This document shows, in pieces, positions 18,069-26,673 of a stretch of 64,000 nucleotides of DNA. Position 1 is the stretch's first letter; each line of letters opens with the position of its first letter. This stretch comes from Fodinibius roseus (GTDB lineage Bacteria > Bacteroidota > Rhodothermia > Balneolales > Balneolaceae). A program made the translations under genes and the position numbers. The stretch spans positions 429,220 to 493,219 of the forward strand of contig NZ_FQUS01000001.1 in the NCBI RefSeq assembly GCF_900129315.1, written 5' to 3'. The notes beneath the pieces were generated by a model that made no database searches, was not told the origin of the DNA, and saw nothing but the letters and a program-made list of their open reading frames with translations.

Positions 18069-19105
18069 CACTTGATCTCACAAATCATCCGCACAGGCGT
18101 TTGAATCCCCTTACGGGCGAGTGGATACAGGTATCGCCTCACCGGGCCAGGCGTCCCTGGCAGGGAAAGAAGGAAAGTACGTCCGCCGCACAGAAGGCGG
18201 AGTACGCCTCCGACTGTTATTTGTGTCCGGGTAACGAGCGGGCGAGGGAGGCGAAAAATCCAGAATACGACTCCACCTTTGTCTTTACCAATGACTTCAG
18301 TGCCCTGAAACCGGATACCCCCTCCGAATACAGGAATGCCGGTGATCTGCTGGTTGCCAAAGGGGAAAAAGGCATCTGCAGGGTGATCTGCTTTTCGCCG
18401 CGCCATGATTTGACGCTGCCTGAGATGGAGACTTCTCAAATCCGGCAGGTCGTTGATCTGTGGACCCGCGAATACCGGGAATTGGGCAATCGTGATTATA
18501 TCAATTACGTGCAGATTTTCGAAAATAAAGGGGAAATCATGGGATGCAGCAACCCGCACCCGCACGGACAGATATGGGCCCAGGAGACCATTCCTGATGA
18601 GCCGGTCAAGGAATGGAAACGGCAGGCTGAATATTACAAAAAGCACGGGCAAACGCTGCTGACAGACTATATGGATCTCGAACTGGAGCAAGAAGAGCGA
18701 ATGGTGGTTGAAAACGAGCATTTTGTAGTCGTGGTTCCCTATTGGGCCTTTTGGCCGTTTGAGACACTGGTCATAAGCCGGCGCCCTTTTTCCCGGTTTA
18801 CCGATATGACGGATGAAGAACAAGGGGGACTGGCAGATATTATCAAACAGATAACGGTCAAATACGATAATCTTTTTGAGGTTTCTTTTCCCTATTCAGC
18901 AGGCTTCCATCCGGCTCCAACCGACGGGGAGGAGCATCCGGAGTGGCATTTTCATATGCATTTTTATCCGCCGCTTCTGCGTTCGGCTACGATCAAAAAG
19001 TTCAGAGTGGGATACGAGATGCTTGGTAACCCGCAACGTGATATTACCCCGGAGGCAAGCACGAAGCTGCTAAAGGAATTGTCTCCCGAACATTATAAAA
19101 AATAG
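18065..19105 (+). CDS. galT: Galactose-1-phosphate uridylyltransferase
   Basis: 346-aa HIT-fold enzyme exchanging UMP between UDP-glucose and galactose-1-phosphate. The active-site HPH motif is at 165-167 ([10 protein letters not shown]), with H167 as the uridylylated nucleophile. Probable zinc ligands are C51 and C54 (CYLC), H114 and H165. It overlaps galK by 4 bp and closes the sglT-galK-galT operon. galE and galM, needed to complete the Leloir cycle, are not in the window. Confidence 0.95.
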   Translation: MTLDLTNHPHRRLNPLTGEWIQVSPHRARRPWQGKKESTSAAQKAEYASDCYLCPGNERAREAKNPEYDSTFVFTNDFSALKPDTPSEYRNAGDLLVAKGEKGICRVICFSPRHDLTLPEMETSQIRQVVDLWTREYRELGNRDYINYVQIFENKGEIMGCSNPHPHGQIWAQETIPDEPVKEWKRQAEYYKKHGQTLLTDYMDLELEQEERMVVENEHFVVVVPYWAFWPFETLVISRRPFSRFTDMTDEEQGGLADIIKQITVKYDNLFEVSFPYSAGFHPAPTDGEEHPEWHFHMHFYPPLLRSATIKKFRVGYEMLGNPQRDITPEASTKLLKELSPEHYKK

Positions 19106-19484
19106 AGGCTTGATCGTCCGGCCCTATTTGGGGACCGCCAGTTGATGTTGAAGCTGCTTTTTCCAGCAAACTGTTTTAGAAAACAGACTGCCTGGGAAAA
19201 AACTGCCCGGTACTGCTTTCATACAGTAAATTATCAGAACGCTTCCTTTCTTATTTTGAATTCATCAATTTTATTACGTTCATACTGTATGCCGTTGACA
19301 GGAAGCTGGACTGCAGATACAGCCACTGCAATGGTATTGTAAAACAGCTGATTGTTTGCTGATATAAGGGGAGAGGGGTAAAATAACTTGAAATAATATC
19401 TATAAGCCATTGATAGCAATATACTAATGGAATTTATAGATTAAATCAGATCTGAAAAGTATTTTCAACTAAAAAAAGTGAAAT
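19106..19484. other. galT-oxidoreductase intergenic region
   Basis: No coding sequence, operator or strong terminator could be supported in these 379 bp. A 66-codon open frame on the plus strand has no recognisable features. Confidence 0.5.
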
Positions 19485-20798
19485 ATGGGTGAATCCAGAA
19501 AAAGTTTTATAAAGAAGTCCGCATTCGGAATGGCCGGCCTGACGATCGGTGGGATGGGAATGAGCAGTGCAAGCTATGCTAATATCATGGGCTCCAATGA
19601 GCGGTTGAACCTGGCGGTTGTTGGACTGGGACGAAGGGCTCATGCCTGGCCGGAGGCGATCGCCCTTGAAGAGAGCAACGCCCGGCTGTTATACCTGTGT
19701 GATGTCATGAAAAGCCGCCGCGAATCAGCGGCCGAAAACTATTCGGAGGTGCTGGGATACACCCCCGAGCTTGAAAATGATGTTCGCAAAATTTTGGAAG
19801 ACAATGAGGTGGATGCAATCATCAACGCCACTCCCGACCACTGGCATGCTCCCGGCACCTGTTATGCTTCGGAGGCCGGGAAGCATGTCTACGTGGAAAA
19901 ACCCTGCAGCCATAATCCCCGGGAAGGCGAGCTGCTGGTCGAATGTCAGAAGAAGTACGGCAATGTGATCCAGATGGGCAATCAGAGGCGGGCGTCCGCC
20001 ATCACTCAGGAATTGATCAGCGAAATTCATAATGGGCTGATCGGGGAACCCTATAAAGCGGTTGCCTCTTATTATAACGACCGGGGAGAGGTTCCTGTGG
20101 CAACCCCGGCCCCGGTACCGGAAGGCTTGAACTGGGAGCTGTTTCAGGGACCGGCTCCCCGGCAGGAGTACGTGCACAACGCCTGGGATTACAACTGGCA
20201 CTGGTACGGCTGGAAGTGGGGCACTGCTGAAGCCGGTAACAATGCGATTCATGCGGTGGATATTGCCCGGTGGGCCCTGCAGGTCGAACAGCCGAAACGG
20301 GTCGTCACCAATGCCCATAAACAACATTTCCCTGACGACGGGTGGACCATGTACGATACGATGGATGCCACACTGACGTTTCCGGGGGACAAAGTTATTC
20401 GGTGGGACGGTAAGAGTCGCAATGGCTACGATACTTATGGGGGACAGGGTCCGGTTGTGTACGGTACGGAGGGGGTTATCAAGTTCCTCAGCTCCGGATA
20501 TGAACTATATGACCGGGAAGGCGATTTGATCCGTTCGGATTCGGACGAGGAAGATACGGGCCGAAGCAAAATAAACAGGCACGTGTTGAATTTTCTCAAT
20601 GCCATCCGCGGGAAAGCGGAGCTGAATTCTCCTATTGATGAAGGAGCCACAAGTACACTGTTGTGCCACCTGATGAATATTTCCGCAAGGACAGGCAAGG
20701 CACTGGATGTCAACGCTGAAAACGGGCGTATCCAGGACGAAGGGGCCATGCAGCTGTGGGATCGTGAATACGAGCCGGGATGGGAGCCGAAGATATAA
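19485..20798 (+). CDS. Gfo/Idh/MocA-family oxidoreductase with Tat-like signal
   Basis: 437-aa NAD(P)-dependent oxidoreductase. The N-terminus SRKSFIKKSAFGMAGLTIGG is a Tat-type signal, but with RK in place of the twin RR. The Rossmann strand LAVVGLGRRAHAW follows (about 41-53), and then the family motif VYVEKPCSHNP, where the EKP lysine is the catalytic residue. The C-terminal domain carries YNWHWYGWKWGTAEAGNNAIH, a signature of the secreted MocA-type enzymes common in Bacteroidota and Planctomycetes. Substrate is unknown; relatives are often linked to inositol, sugar or glycoside oxidation. A decayed Tat-exported amidohydrolase follows 43 bp later. Confidence 0.85.
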   Translation: MGESRKSFIKKSAFGMAGLTIGGMGMSSASYANIMGSNERLNLAVVGLGRRAHAWPEAIALEESNARLLYLCDVMKSRRESAAENYSEVLGYTPELENDVRKILEDNEVDAIINATPDHWHAPGTCYASEAGKHVYVEKPCSHNPREGELLVECQKKYGNVIQMGNQRRASAITQELISEIHNGLIGEPYKAVASYYNDRGEVPVATPAPVPEGLNWELFQGPAPRQEYVHNAWDYNWHWYGWKWGTAEAGNNAIHAVDIARWALQVEQPKRVVTNAHKQHFPDDGWTMYDTMDATLTFPGDKVIRWDGKSRNGYDTYGGQGPVVYGTEGVIKFLSSGYELYDREGDLIRSDSDEEDTGRSKINRHVLNFLNAIRGKAELNSPIDEGATSTLLCHLMNISARTGKALDVNAENGRIQDEGAMQLWDREYEPGWEPKI

Positions 20799-20841
20799 CA
20801 ATAACCCTATATCCAAAAGAAACTGTACTCAATTTGATGGC

Positions 20842-21040
20842 ATGAAGGGATCTCACTTAATCTCCAGGCGTTCCTTTCTAGCTAATTCAGGCCTGTTATT
20901 GGCCGGAGCGGCGTTGAAGTTACCGGGCCCCGGATTGCCGGGCGGCCGTATCTATTGCTACGATACGCCGGCTATCGCCAAGCAAGGAAGTTGAACGAAA
21001 GGTGCTGTATGAAAACGCCAAAAGGCTGCTGCGGTTGTGA
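20842..21040 (+). pseudogene. Collapsed Tat-exported amidohydrolase: signal peptide joined to C-terminal tail
   Basis: An ATG at 20842 opens a clear Tat signal (SRRSFLANSGLLLAGAALKL) in a frame that stops at 20992-20994. In the frame shifted by two bases, the sequence just before and past that point reads SIATIRRLSPSKEVERKVLY then ENAKRLLRL and stops at 21038-21040. The KVLYENAKRLL tail is typical of the last helix of TIM-barrel amidohydrolases (PF04909 type). The whole catalytic barrel is missing, so an out-of-frame internal deletion has removed most of the gene. The junction lies somewhere around 20930-20965. Confidence 0.6.
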
Positions 21041-21220
21041 TGCATTTTTTGAATTCACAAATTTTATTCTTTTAATACTTTATCAGGGCATCTGGGTTAC
21101 ATTTCGTACTTATTATTTTTTGATTGCCAGATCAGTTGGCTGGGATGACAGGGTATAAAAAAGCAATGAATAATCACGACTTGACCTACATACTAATTCT
21201 TTTTTTATAGCCACGGGATT

Positions 21221-21805
21221 ATGAGTTCAGAGCATAGTGAGTCTTTATTATTAAAAAAGATCCGCGAGGGCGATGAATATGCTTTCGAAATAGCCTTTCT
21301 CAAGTATTACACTCCACTGTGCAAATATATCTGGAAGTACGTCCGGTCAGAATCGCTTGCCGAAGAGATCATTCAGGAGGTATTTGCCACGGTATGGGAA
21401 ACGAGGTTCAATCTGGATCCGGGGGGACACCTTCGTGGACTACTGTACGAAATGGCTCGTAATAAAGCCCTGGATTATATCAAGCACCAGAAAATTGTCG
21501 ATCAATATATTGCAGAAGCAAAACAGGAGAGGACAGAGACTCCACATACCACGATAAATTTCAACGAAAGTAGTAAGATACCGTTTGTCGATGAGGCCCG
21601 TGAGGCCGTCAATGATCTTCCACCCAGAGCCCGCCAAATTTATAAATTGAACAGGGAAGAGGGCCTTACCTACAAAGAGATAGCCGGCTACCTGGATATT
21701 TCCGTCAAAACGGTAGAATCCCATATGAGAAGAGTACTAAAGATACTCAGGGAGCGCCTGTCGAAATATTTGCCGTTTTTATTTCTTATACATGATTGCA
21801 TGTAG
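21221..21805 (+). CDS. ECF sigma factor (Bacteroidota type)
   Basis: 194-aa RNA polymerase sigma factor of the extracytoplasmic-function class. Region 2 is visible at about 20-75 (KYYTPLCKYIWKY followed by LAEEIIQEVFATVWE), and region 4 at about 128-180 (LPPRARQIYKLNREEGLTYK followed by the helix-turn-helix EIAGYLDISVKTVESHMRRV). Such factors are normally encoded beside a FecR anti-sigma gene and a SusC receptor. Here the FecR gene lies 3.7 kb downstream, with a large lipoprotein gene between. The likely role is to activate the SusCD locus in response to substrate at the receptor. Confidence 0.92.
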   Translation: MSSEHSESLLLKKIREGDEYAFEIAFLKYYTPLCKYIWKYVRSESLAEEIIQEVFATVWETRFNLDPGGHLRGLLYEMARNKALDYIKHQKIVDQYIAEAKQERTETPHTTINFNESSKIPFVDEAREAVNDLPPRARQIYKLNREEGLTYKEIAGYLDISVKTVESHMRRVLKILRERLSKYLPFLFLIHDCM

Positions 21806-21958
21806 TATTATACCGTTGAGATATAACAAGGTTTCTGTTGAGCTGGATATATCCGGCTGATCTTGCCTTCCCATGAGCACTTAAGTCCGTTCGGTAGCCG
21901 TATGAATGCTCAGAGGAAAGGGGATTGTAAATACTTCCCAAAATACACAAGGTGAAGA

Positions 21959-24900
21959 ATGAAATTCTATTTGAGCGTAATACGGAATGAAAGAATGAGA
22001 TGGGTACGGTTTGCACTTGGGATACTTATGATAAACTGGGCGGTACTTCTAACAGGTTGTGAGAAGAAGCAGGTCACCCAGATAGAAGGGCTCCAAGTGC
22101 CGGAAGGGTTCACCATAGAGCGGGTGGTATCTTCAGATCTGATCTCTTACCCCATGTTTGCCACCTTTGACTCTCAGGGGAGATTGTTTGTATTTGAATC
22201 CACGGAAACAAATACGATGGGAACCGACACCATGTTGGAAAATCCATCCTATCAAATTCGCTTGCTGGAGGACACGGATGGAGATGGCGTGTTTGATAAA
22301 AGTACCATTTTTGCTGACCAGATTCCGTTTCCAATGGGGGGAGAGTTCTATAATGGCAGTTTATACGTTACCGCTTCGCCGGATTTGCTAAAACTGACGG
22401 ATACCAATGGAGATGGTGCGGCTGATGAGCGGGAAACCTTACTGTCGGGATGGACCCTTAATTCGAATGGGGCCATATTAAGCGGGCCCTTTATGGGACC
22501 CGACGGGTGGTTGTATATGGCTGGTGCCCGGCGGGGATATGCTATTAAGACTCAAGATGGAGATTCACTAACAGGAGAGGGCGCAAGAATATGGCGAACC
22601 AAACCCGATGGAACTGATTTGGAGTGGGTCTCGGCGGGCGGCTTTGACAACTCCATAGAAATTGCATTTATGCCCTCGGGAGAAACCATTGGAACCATGA
22701 CCTATTTTACCGATCCGCAGAACGGCCAAAGAGATGCGTTAATGCACTGGGTAGAAGGTGGAGTGTATCCCAAATATCATTCAGTTATTGAGCAGGATCA
22801 GCTTGAATTATCCGGTGATTTAATGCCGGTGATGAGTAAGTTTCCCCGCATAGCTCCTTCGGGCTTGATGCGTTACAAAGGTTTGGCATGGGGACAAGCG
22901 TATCAGGGGAATTTGTTTAGCGCGATCTTTAATACCGGGGAAGTGCTGCGGCATAGCATCTCAAGAAATGGGGCTACCTATTCAACGGAGGATGAACCCT
23001 TTGTAACCGCAACGCGGGAGGATATTCACCCGACAGATGTGTTGGAGGACGCGGACGGGAGTTTATTGGTGGTGGTAACTGGAGGATGGTTCATTGAAGG
23101 ATGTCCTCTTTCAAGAGAATCCAAGCCAAATGTAGAAGGAGGGATATACCGAATAAGAAAGGCAAAAGGCAATCAACACGTGAATGATCCATGGGGACAG
23201 GCTGTCAACTTTAGCGAGATGCCGGCCAGGGATCTGACGGAATTTTTTGCGGATTCCCGCCCGAAGGTAAGGGAAAAAGCATTAGAGGCCGTTGTTCAAC
23301 AAGGAGGGAGGGCTGTAGCCGCTTTGCAAAACCTGTTGTCGTCGCCTAAGGAAAAGGTCCGTACGGCAGCTGTTTTTGCGCTTTACCGGATTGGTACGGC
23401 AGAGGCAAATGATGCCGCCCGGTCGGCTTTAACCGATGAAAGTGATCAAGTGCGAACAGCTGCTGCCCGTGTGGCGGGACTTGCAAAAGATATGGGAGCA
23501 ATCGAAAAGCTGGAAGAGCTCGTACAGGCGGATGAGTCTCCCGCTGTTCAAAGGCAGGCCGCAACGGCGTTGGGACAGATTGGGGACCCGATCGCGGTCG
23601 ATGCGCTGCTGAGAGCTGCCGATGGAGTCAGTGACCGGTTCCTCGAGCACGCCATCATTCATTCTCTCGTTACCCTGGGCGATTCTGACCCGCTAGTTGA
23701 GGCTTTAACGAGTACTTCTAACCAGGTCAGAAAAGCGGCTCTGACAGCACTGGACCAGATGGATTCTTCTTCTCTCACGAAAGACCAGTTACTCCCATTT
23801 CTTTCCAGTGAAAAAAAAGAGCTCCGGGAGGTCGGTGTTTGGGTGGCCTCACACCATCCCGAGTGGTCAGAGATCGTGGTAGACTTTCTTGATTCGGTTA
23901 TGGGGACTGCTGAACTGACGGATGAAGAGGCGGTTTCATATGGAACCCTGATGAATACTTTTTGCGGGAATGATGATATGCAACGCTTTTTAGGAAACGG
24001 TCTATCCGCCCAAAATACTCCCCCGGGAACCAAACTAATATTCATAGATGTCATGAGCCGATGTGATATCCCGGAGCTTCCTGATCTCTGGGTGGATCAA
24101 CTTGGAAAAGAGCTTAGAGCAGGATCTGACCAGGTGCGTTATGCGGTCCTGAACCTGATAGGCAGCCGTCAAGTTGAAGCGCTGAATCAACAGTTAAAGG
24201 AAATTATTCATAATCCGGAAGAAATCAATGAATTTCGGTTGGAAGCAATGAAAGCACGGGTGAGCATTCAGCCTCAAATAACTTGGGAAGAGTTTGAAAT
24301 AGTCACAGATTACCTGAGTGAGGCAAACAGATCACCGGTCCGGCAATCAGCGGCCCGAATACTAAGCCAAGCGGAACTGAACGAGCAACAACTTTTGCAT
24401 ATTGCCCGAACGCAACTCCCTCGGGCCGATCCGTTTATGGTGCCGGGCCTGATAGAAACCTTCCAGGATAGTAAAAGTGAAAAAGTCGGGCTGGCGTTGG
24501 TAAAAGTCCTGAAAAATTCACCGGAAAACCTGGATAATGTCCCGCAGCAGGACCTGAAAAAGATAATAAATGCCTATCCTGAGTCTGTACAAGCAGCAGC
24601 AGCTTCGCTCATGAAAGAGATTCAAAAGAAGCAGTCAGAGCGCCTGGCTAAATTACAGAAATTGGAAAAACAACTTGGGAAAGGGGATGTGGGGGCAGGA
24701 CGCAAACTGTTTTTTGGGAAAGCAACGTGTTCAACCTGTCATACCGTTGGAAGTGAAGGAACTGAATTTGGTCCCGACCTCACGAATATTGGAGCCATTC
24801 GGTCTCGCCATGATATATTGGAAGCTCTTGTTTTTCCTTCGGCCAGCTTTGCAAGGGAATACGAGACCTATCAGGTTACTACGAGTTCCAACAGTTATTC

Positions 24901-25117
24901 AGGTGTTATTGTAGAGCAATTGTCAGAAGCGCTTATTTTGTCGGTGGGACCGGGACAGAAAATTCGCATTACCCGGGATGAAATTTCTTCGATTGATACA
25001 CAGAACATGTCATTAATGCCTCCCGGACTGGATCAGCAATTAACAAAGGCAGAACTTTCTAATCTGATGGCTTTTTTAGAAGCATTGCCCGATCAATTGA
25101 CAAATCTGGAAGAATAG
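21959..25117 (+). CDS. Large lipoprotein: membrane-bound dehydrogenase-type propeller, HEAT-like repeats and haem-binding CxxCH domain
   Basis: 1052-aa exported protein. A lipobox LLTGC gives C34 as lipidated residue. Residues of about 45-400 form the beta-propeller of the PVC-type membrane-bound dehydrogenase family, with EDTDGDGVFD and TDTNGDGAADE loops. Residues of about 430-880 are Ala/Leu-rich helical HEAT-like repeats. The C-terminal domain holds a c-type haem site, C924-x-x-C927-H928 (KATCSTCHTVG), and ends in the conserved FGPDLTNIGAIRSRHDILEA segment found in Planctomycetes and Bacteroidota proteins. Catalytic activity is unproven; an oxidation linked to electron transfer is likely. 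It separates the sigma factor gene from fecR, and appears AT-richer than the gal region by eye. Confidence 0.85.
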   Translation: MKFYLSVIRNERMRWVRFALGILMINWAVLLTGCEKKQVTQIEGLQVPEGFTIERVVSSDLISYPMFATFDSQGRLFVFESTETNTMGTDTMLENPSYQIRLLEDTDGDGVFDKSTIFADQIPFPMGGEFYNGSLYVTASPDLLKLTDTNGDGAADERETLLSGWTLNSNGAILSGPFMGPDGWLYMAGARRGYAIKTQDGDSLTGEGARIWRTKPDGTDLEWVSAGGFDNSIEIAFMPSGETIGTMTYFTDPQNGQRDALMHWVEGGVYPKYHSVIEQDQLELSGDLMPVMSKFPRIAPSGLMRYKGLAWGQAYQGNLFSAIFNTGEVLRHSISRNGATYSTEDEPFVTATREDIHPTDVLEDADGSLLVVVTGGWFIEGCPLSRESKPNVEGGIYRIRKAKGNQHVNDPWGQAVNFSEMPARDLTEFFADSRPKVREKALEAVVQQGGRAVAALQNLLSSPKEKVRTAAVFALYRIGTAEANDAARSALTDESDQVRTAAARVAGLAKDMGAIEKLEELVQADESPAVQRQAATALGQIGDPIAVDALLRAADGVSDRFLEHAIIHSLVTLGDSDPLVEALTSTSNQVRKAALTALDQMDSSSLTKDQLLPFLSSEKKELREVGVWVASHHPEWSEIVVDFLDSVMGTAELTDEEAVSYGTLMNTFCGNDDMQRFLGNGLSAQNTPPGTKLIFIDVMSRCDIPELPDLWVDQLGKELRAGSDQVRYAVLNLIGSRQVEALNQQLKEIIHNPEEINEFRLEAMKARVSIQPQITWEEFEIVTDYLSEANRSPVRQSAARILSQAELNEQQLLHIARTQLPRADPFMVPGLIETFQDSKSEKVGLALVKVLKNSPENLDNVPQQDLKKIINAYPESVQAAAASLMKEIQKKQSERLAKLQKLEKQLGKGDVGAGRKLFFGKATCSTCHTVGSEGTEFGPDLTNIGAIRSRHDILEALVFPSASFAREYETYQVTTSSNSYSGVIVEQLSEALILSVGPGQKIRITRDEISSIDTQNMSLMPPGLDQQLTKAELSNLMAFLEALPDQLTNLEE

Positions 25118-25156
25118 TTAGTAAAAGGACTTATTCGCATTGATTCCAATAGTTCT

Positions 25157-25298
25157 GGAAGGCGTTGCGAAACGGGTCTTTTGTCCAATTATGGTATTAT
25201 AGTTCGGTTATAATTCTCACCTATGAGCTATATGCTGCGATTCCAACCTCGCTCCGGCCTTGACTTTTGAACAAACCCCGATTTTTCGAATCCCTTTT
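25157..25298 (+). repeat. Dispersed intergenic repeat, copy 2
   Basis: Begins GGCGTTGCGAAACGGGTCTT, has TATATGCTGCGATTCCAACC in the middle, then TTGACTTTTGAACAAACCCC. It aligns block by block with copy 3 at 42127. It fills much of the 414-bp gap between the haem lipoprotein gene and fecR; the rest of the gap holds nothing recognisable. Confidence 0.6.
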
Positions 25299-25531
25299 CT
25301 GGCTGGAAAACAAGAAATAAAAAATCAAGACTAAAAAAAGAATCATTCGCCGAAGCTGCACCGCCTAAAACTGACACCGTTGGGCGATGCAGTTCAAAAT
25401 GGCTGTTATGTAGTATTGATCCTTGACCGGGTTTCAGCGGCGGTTCTTTTTTCCCACCTACCGTTTTAAATTATCACAGAAACTTTTTCCATAAAAGTTT
25501 AAGGGTAAGCGATTTTTCGCTCGTAATCCAA

Positions 25532-26620
25532 ATGAACAGATGGAAAAAGGTATCTATGAACTGGAAAATTTTAAAGAAATATATACAAGGCCGCTGCTCG
25601 GAACAAGAGCTCAGGCAGCTGGGGGCATGGTTACAGGAAGATCCGGCCAATGAAGATTTTTTCAAATCCTTTATCGAGGATTGGGATCCGGAAGAGCATG
25701 CTGAATTTGAAGCGGACGCACAGGCGGCCTGGCAACAGTTTAAAAAAAGGAATAAGCTATCATCCAGTTCACAACCTATCGGCAGTGCTTCTACTAAAAA
25801 AAAGAGCTCGGCTTCTGCCAATCATTTCAAGGAGGTAGGCTCACGTGGTTACCCGTACTGGTTTTCCATCGCCGCTGCTGCTGTCATTCTCATCACCACC
25901 CTGTACTTTATTTCTCAGGACTGGTTGCAAGCTAATGAGCAAACCAAACCTACTGAGATAGCGGCCCAGAAAATTACCACGGACAGAGGTCAGCGGACGA
26001 ATCTGCGACTGAGCGATGGAAGCCTAGTGACCTTGAATGCAGAAAGCAGCTTGGAAATACCAGAAAATTACGGAGATCCCACCCGTACCATCTATCTTGA
26101 AGGCGAAGCCTTTTTTGAGGTGGAGCATGATGAACAACATCCTTTTATCGTCATTACGCCCCGGGGATATGTGAAAGATCTGGGGACCCAGTTTAATATA
26201 ACGGCCTATGATTCAAGCAGGATCGAAGTAGCCGTAAAAGAGGGATTGGCATCGCTGGGGACAGTGAAAAAAGGAATTATACAGAAAGAGCTGGTGGAAC
26301 TAACTCCTAATAAGTTAGGAATATTGAAAAGGGTAGGAGGACTTACGGTATCTGATATTACGGACATGGAGGAGTTTACCGGATGGGCGGAAGGAAAGCT
26401 GGTCTTCAGAGAAACCCCATTCCCGGAAGTGGTACAGCGGTTAGAACGCTGGTTTAATATAGAATGTATTACCGAAGATCCTCAATTAAAAGAACGTACC
26501 CTGACAGCCACCTACAGTAATATGCCGCTCGACGAGGTACTTGAGGTGCTCTCCGTCTCGGTGCGCGCCTCTTACGAGCGGGAGAAACGAACGGTAACGT
26601 TTAGAGATAACCAAGAATAA
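25532..26620 (+). CDS. FecR-family anti-sigma factor
   Basis: 362-aa single-pass inner-membrane regulator. The cytoplasmic N-terminus (1-70) is the sigma-binding segment, with LKKYIQGRCSEQELRQLGAW. A transmembrane helix follows at about 109-127, then the periplasmic FecR domain (about 147-245; DRGQRTNLRLSDGSLVTLNA and YLEGEAFFEV). The DUF4974 STN-like domain at the C-terminus (about 285-360) should contact the receptor's STN domain. A second ATG at 25556 is an alternative start. It lies 53 bp before susC and should control the ECF sigma factor encoded at 21221. Confidence 0.93.
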   Translation: MNRWKKVSMNWKILKKYIQGRCSEQELRQLGAWLQEDPANEDFFKSFIEDWDPEEHAEFEADAQAAWQQFKKRNKLSSSSQPIGSASTKKKSSASANHFKEVGSRGYPYWFSIAAAAVILITTLYFISQDWLQANEQTKPTEIAAQKITTDRGQRTNLRLSDGSLVTLNAESSLEIPENYGDPTRTIYLEGEAFFEVEHDEQHPFIVITPRGYVKDLGTQFNITAYDSSRIEVAVKEGLASLGTVKKGIIQKELVELTPNKLGILKRVGGLTVSDITDMEEFTGWAEGKLVFRETPFPEVVQRLERWFNIECITEDPQLKERTLTATYSNMPLDEVLEVLSVSVRASYEREKRTVTFRDNQE

Positions 26621-26673
26621 TTATAAAGGTAATCTACCATAAACTTATAATAATAATTTAAAACTATGGGACT

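Noticed and set aside
19142..19342. 66-codon open frame downstream of galT
   Set aside because: Cys/Trp/Phe-rich random-looking sequence in AT-rich DNA with no similarity to known families.
20955..21158. 67-codon Cys-rich open frame after the oxidoreductase gene
   Set aside because: It is the wrong frame of the amidohydrolase remnant; the meaningful frame reads KVLYENAKRLLRL and stops at 21040.
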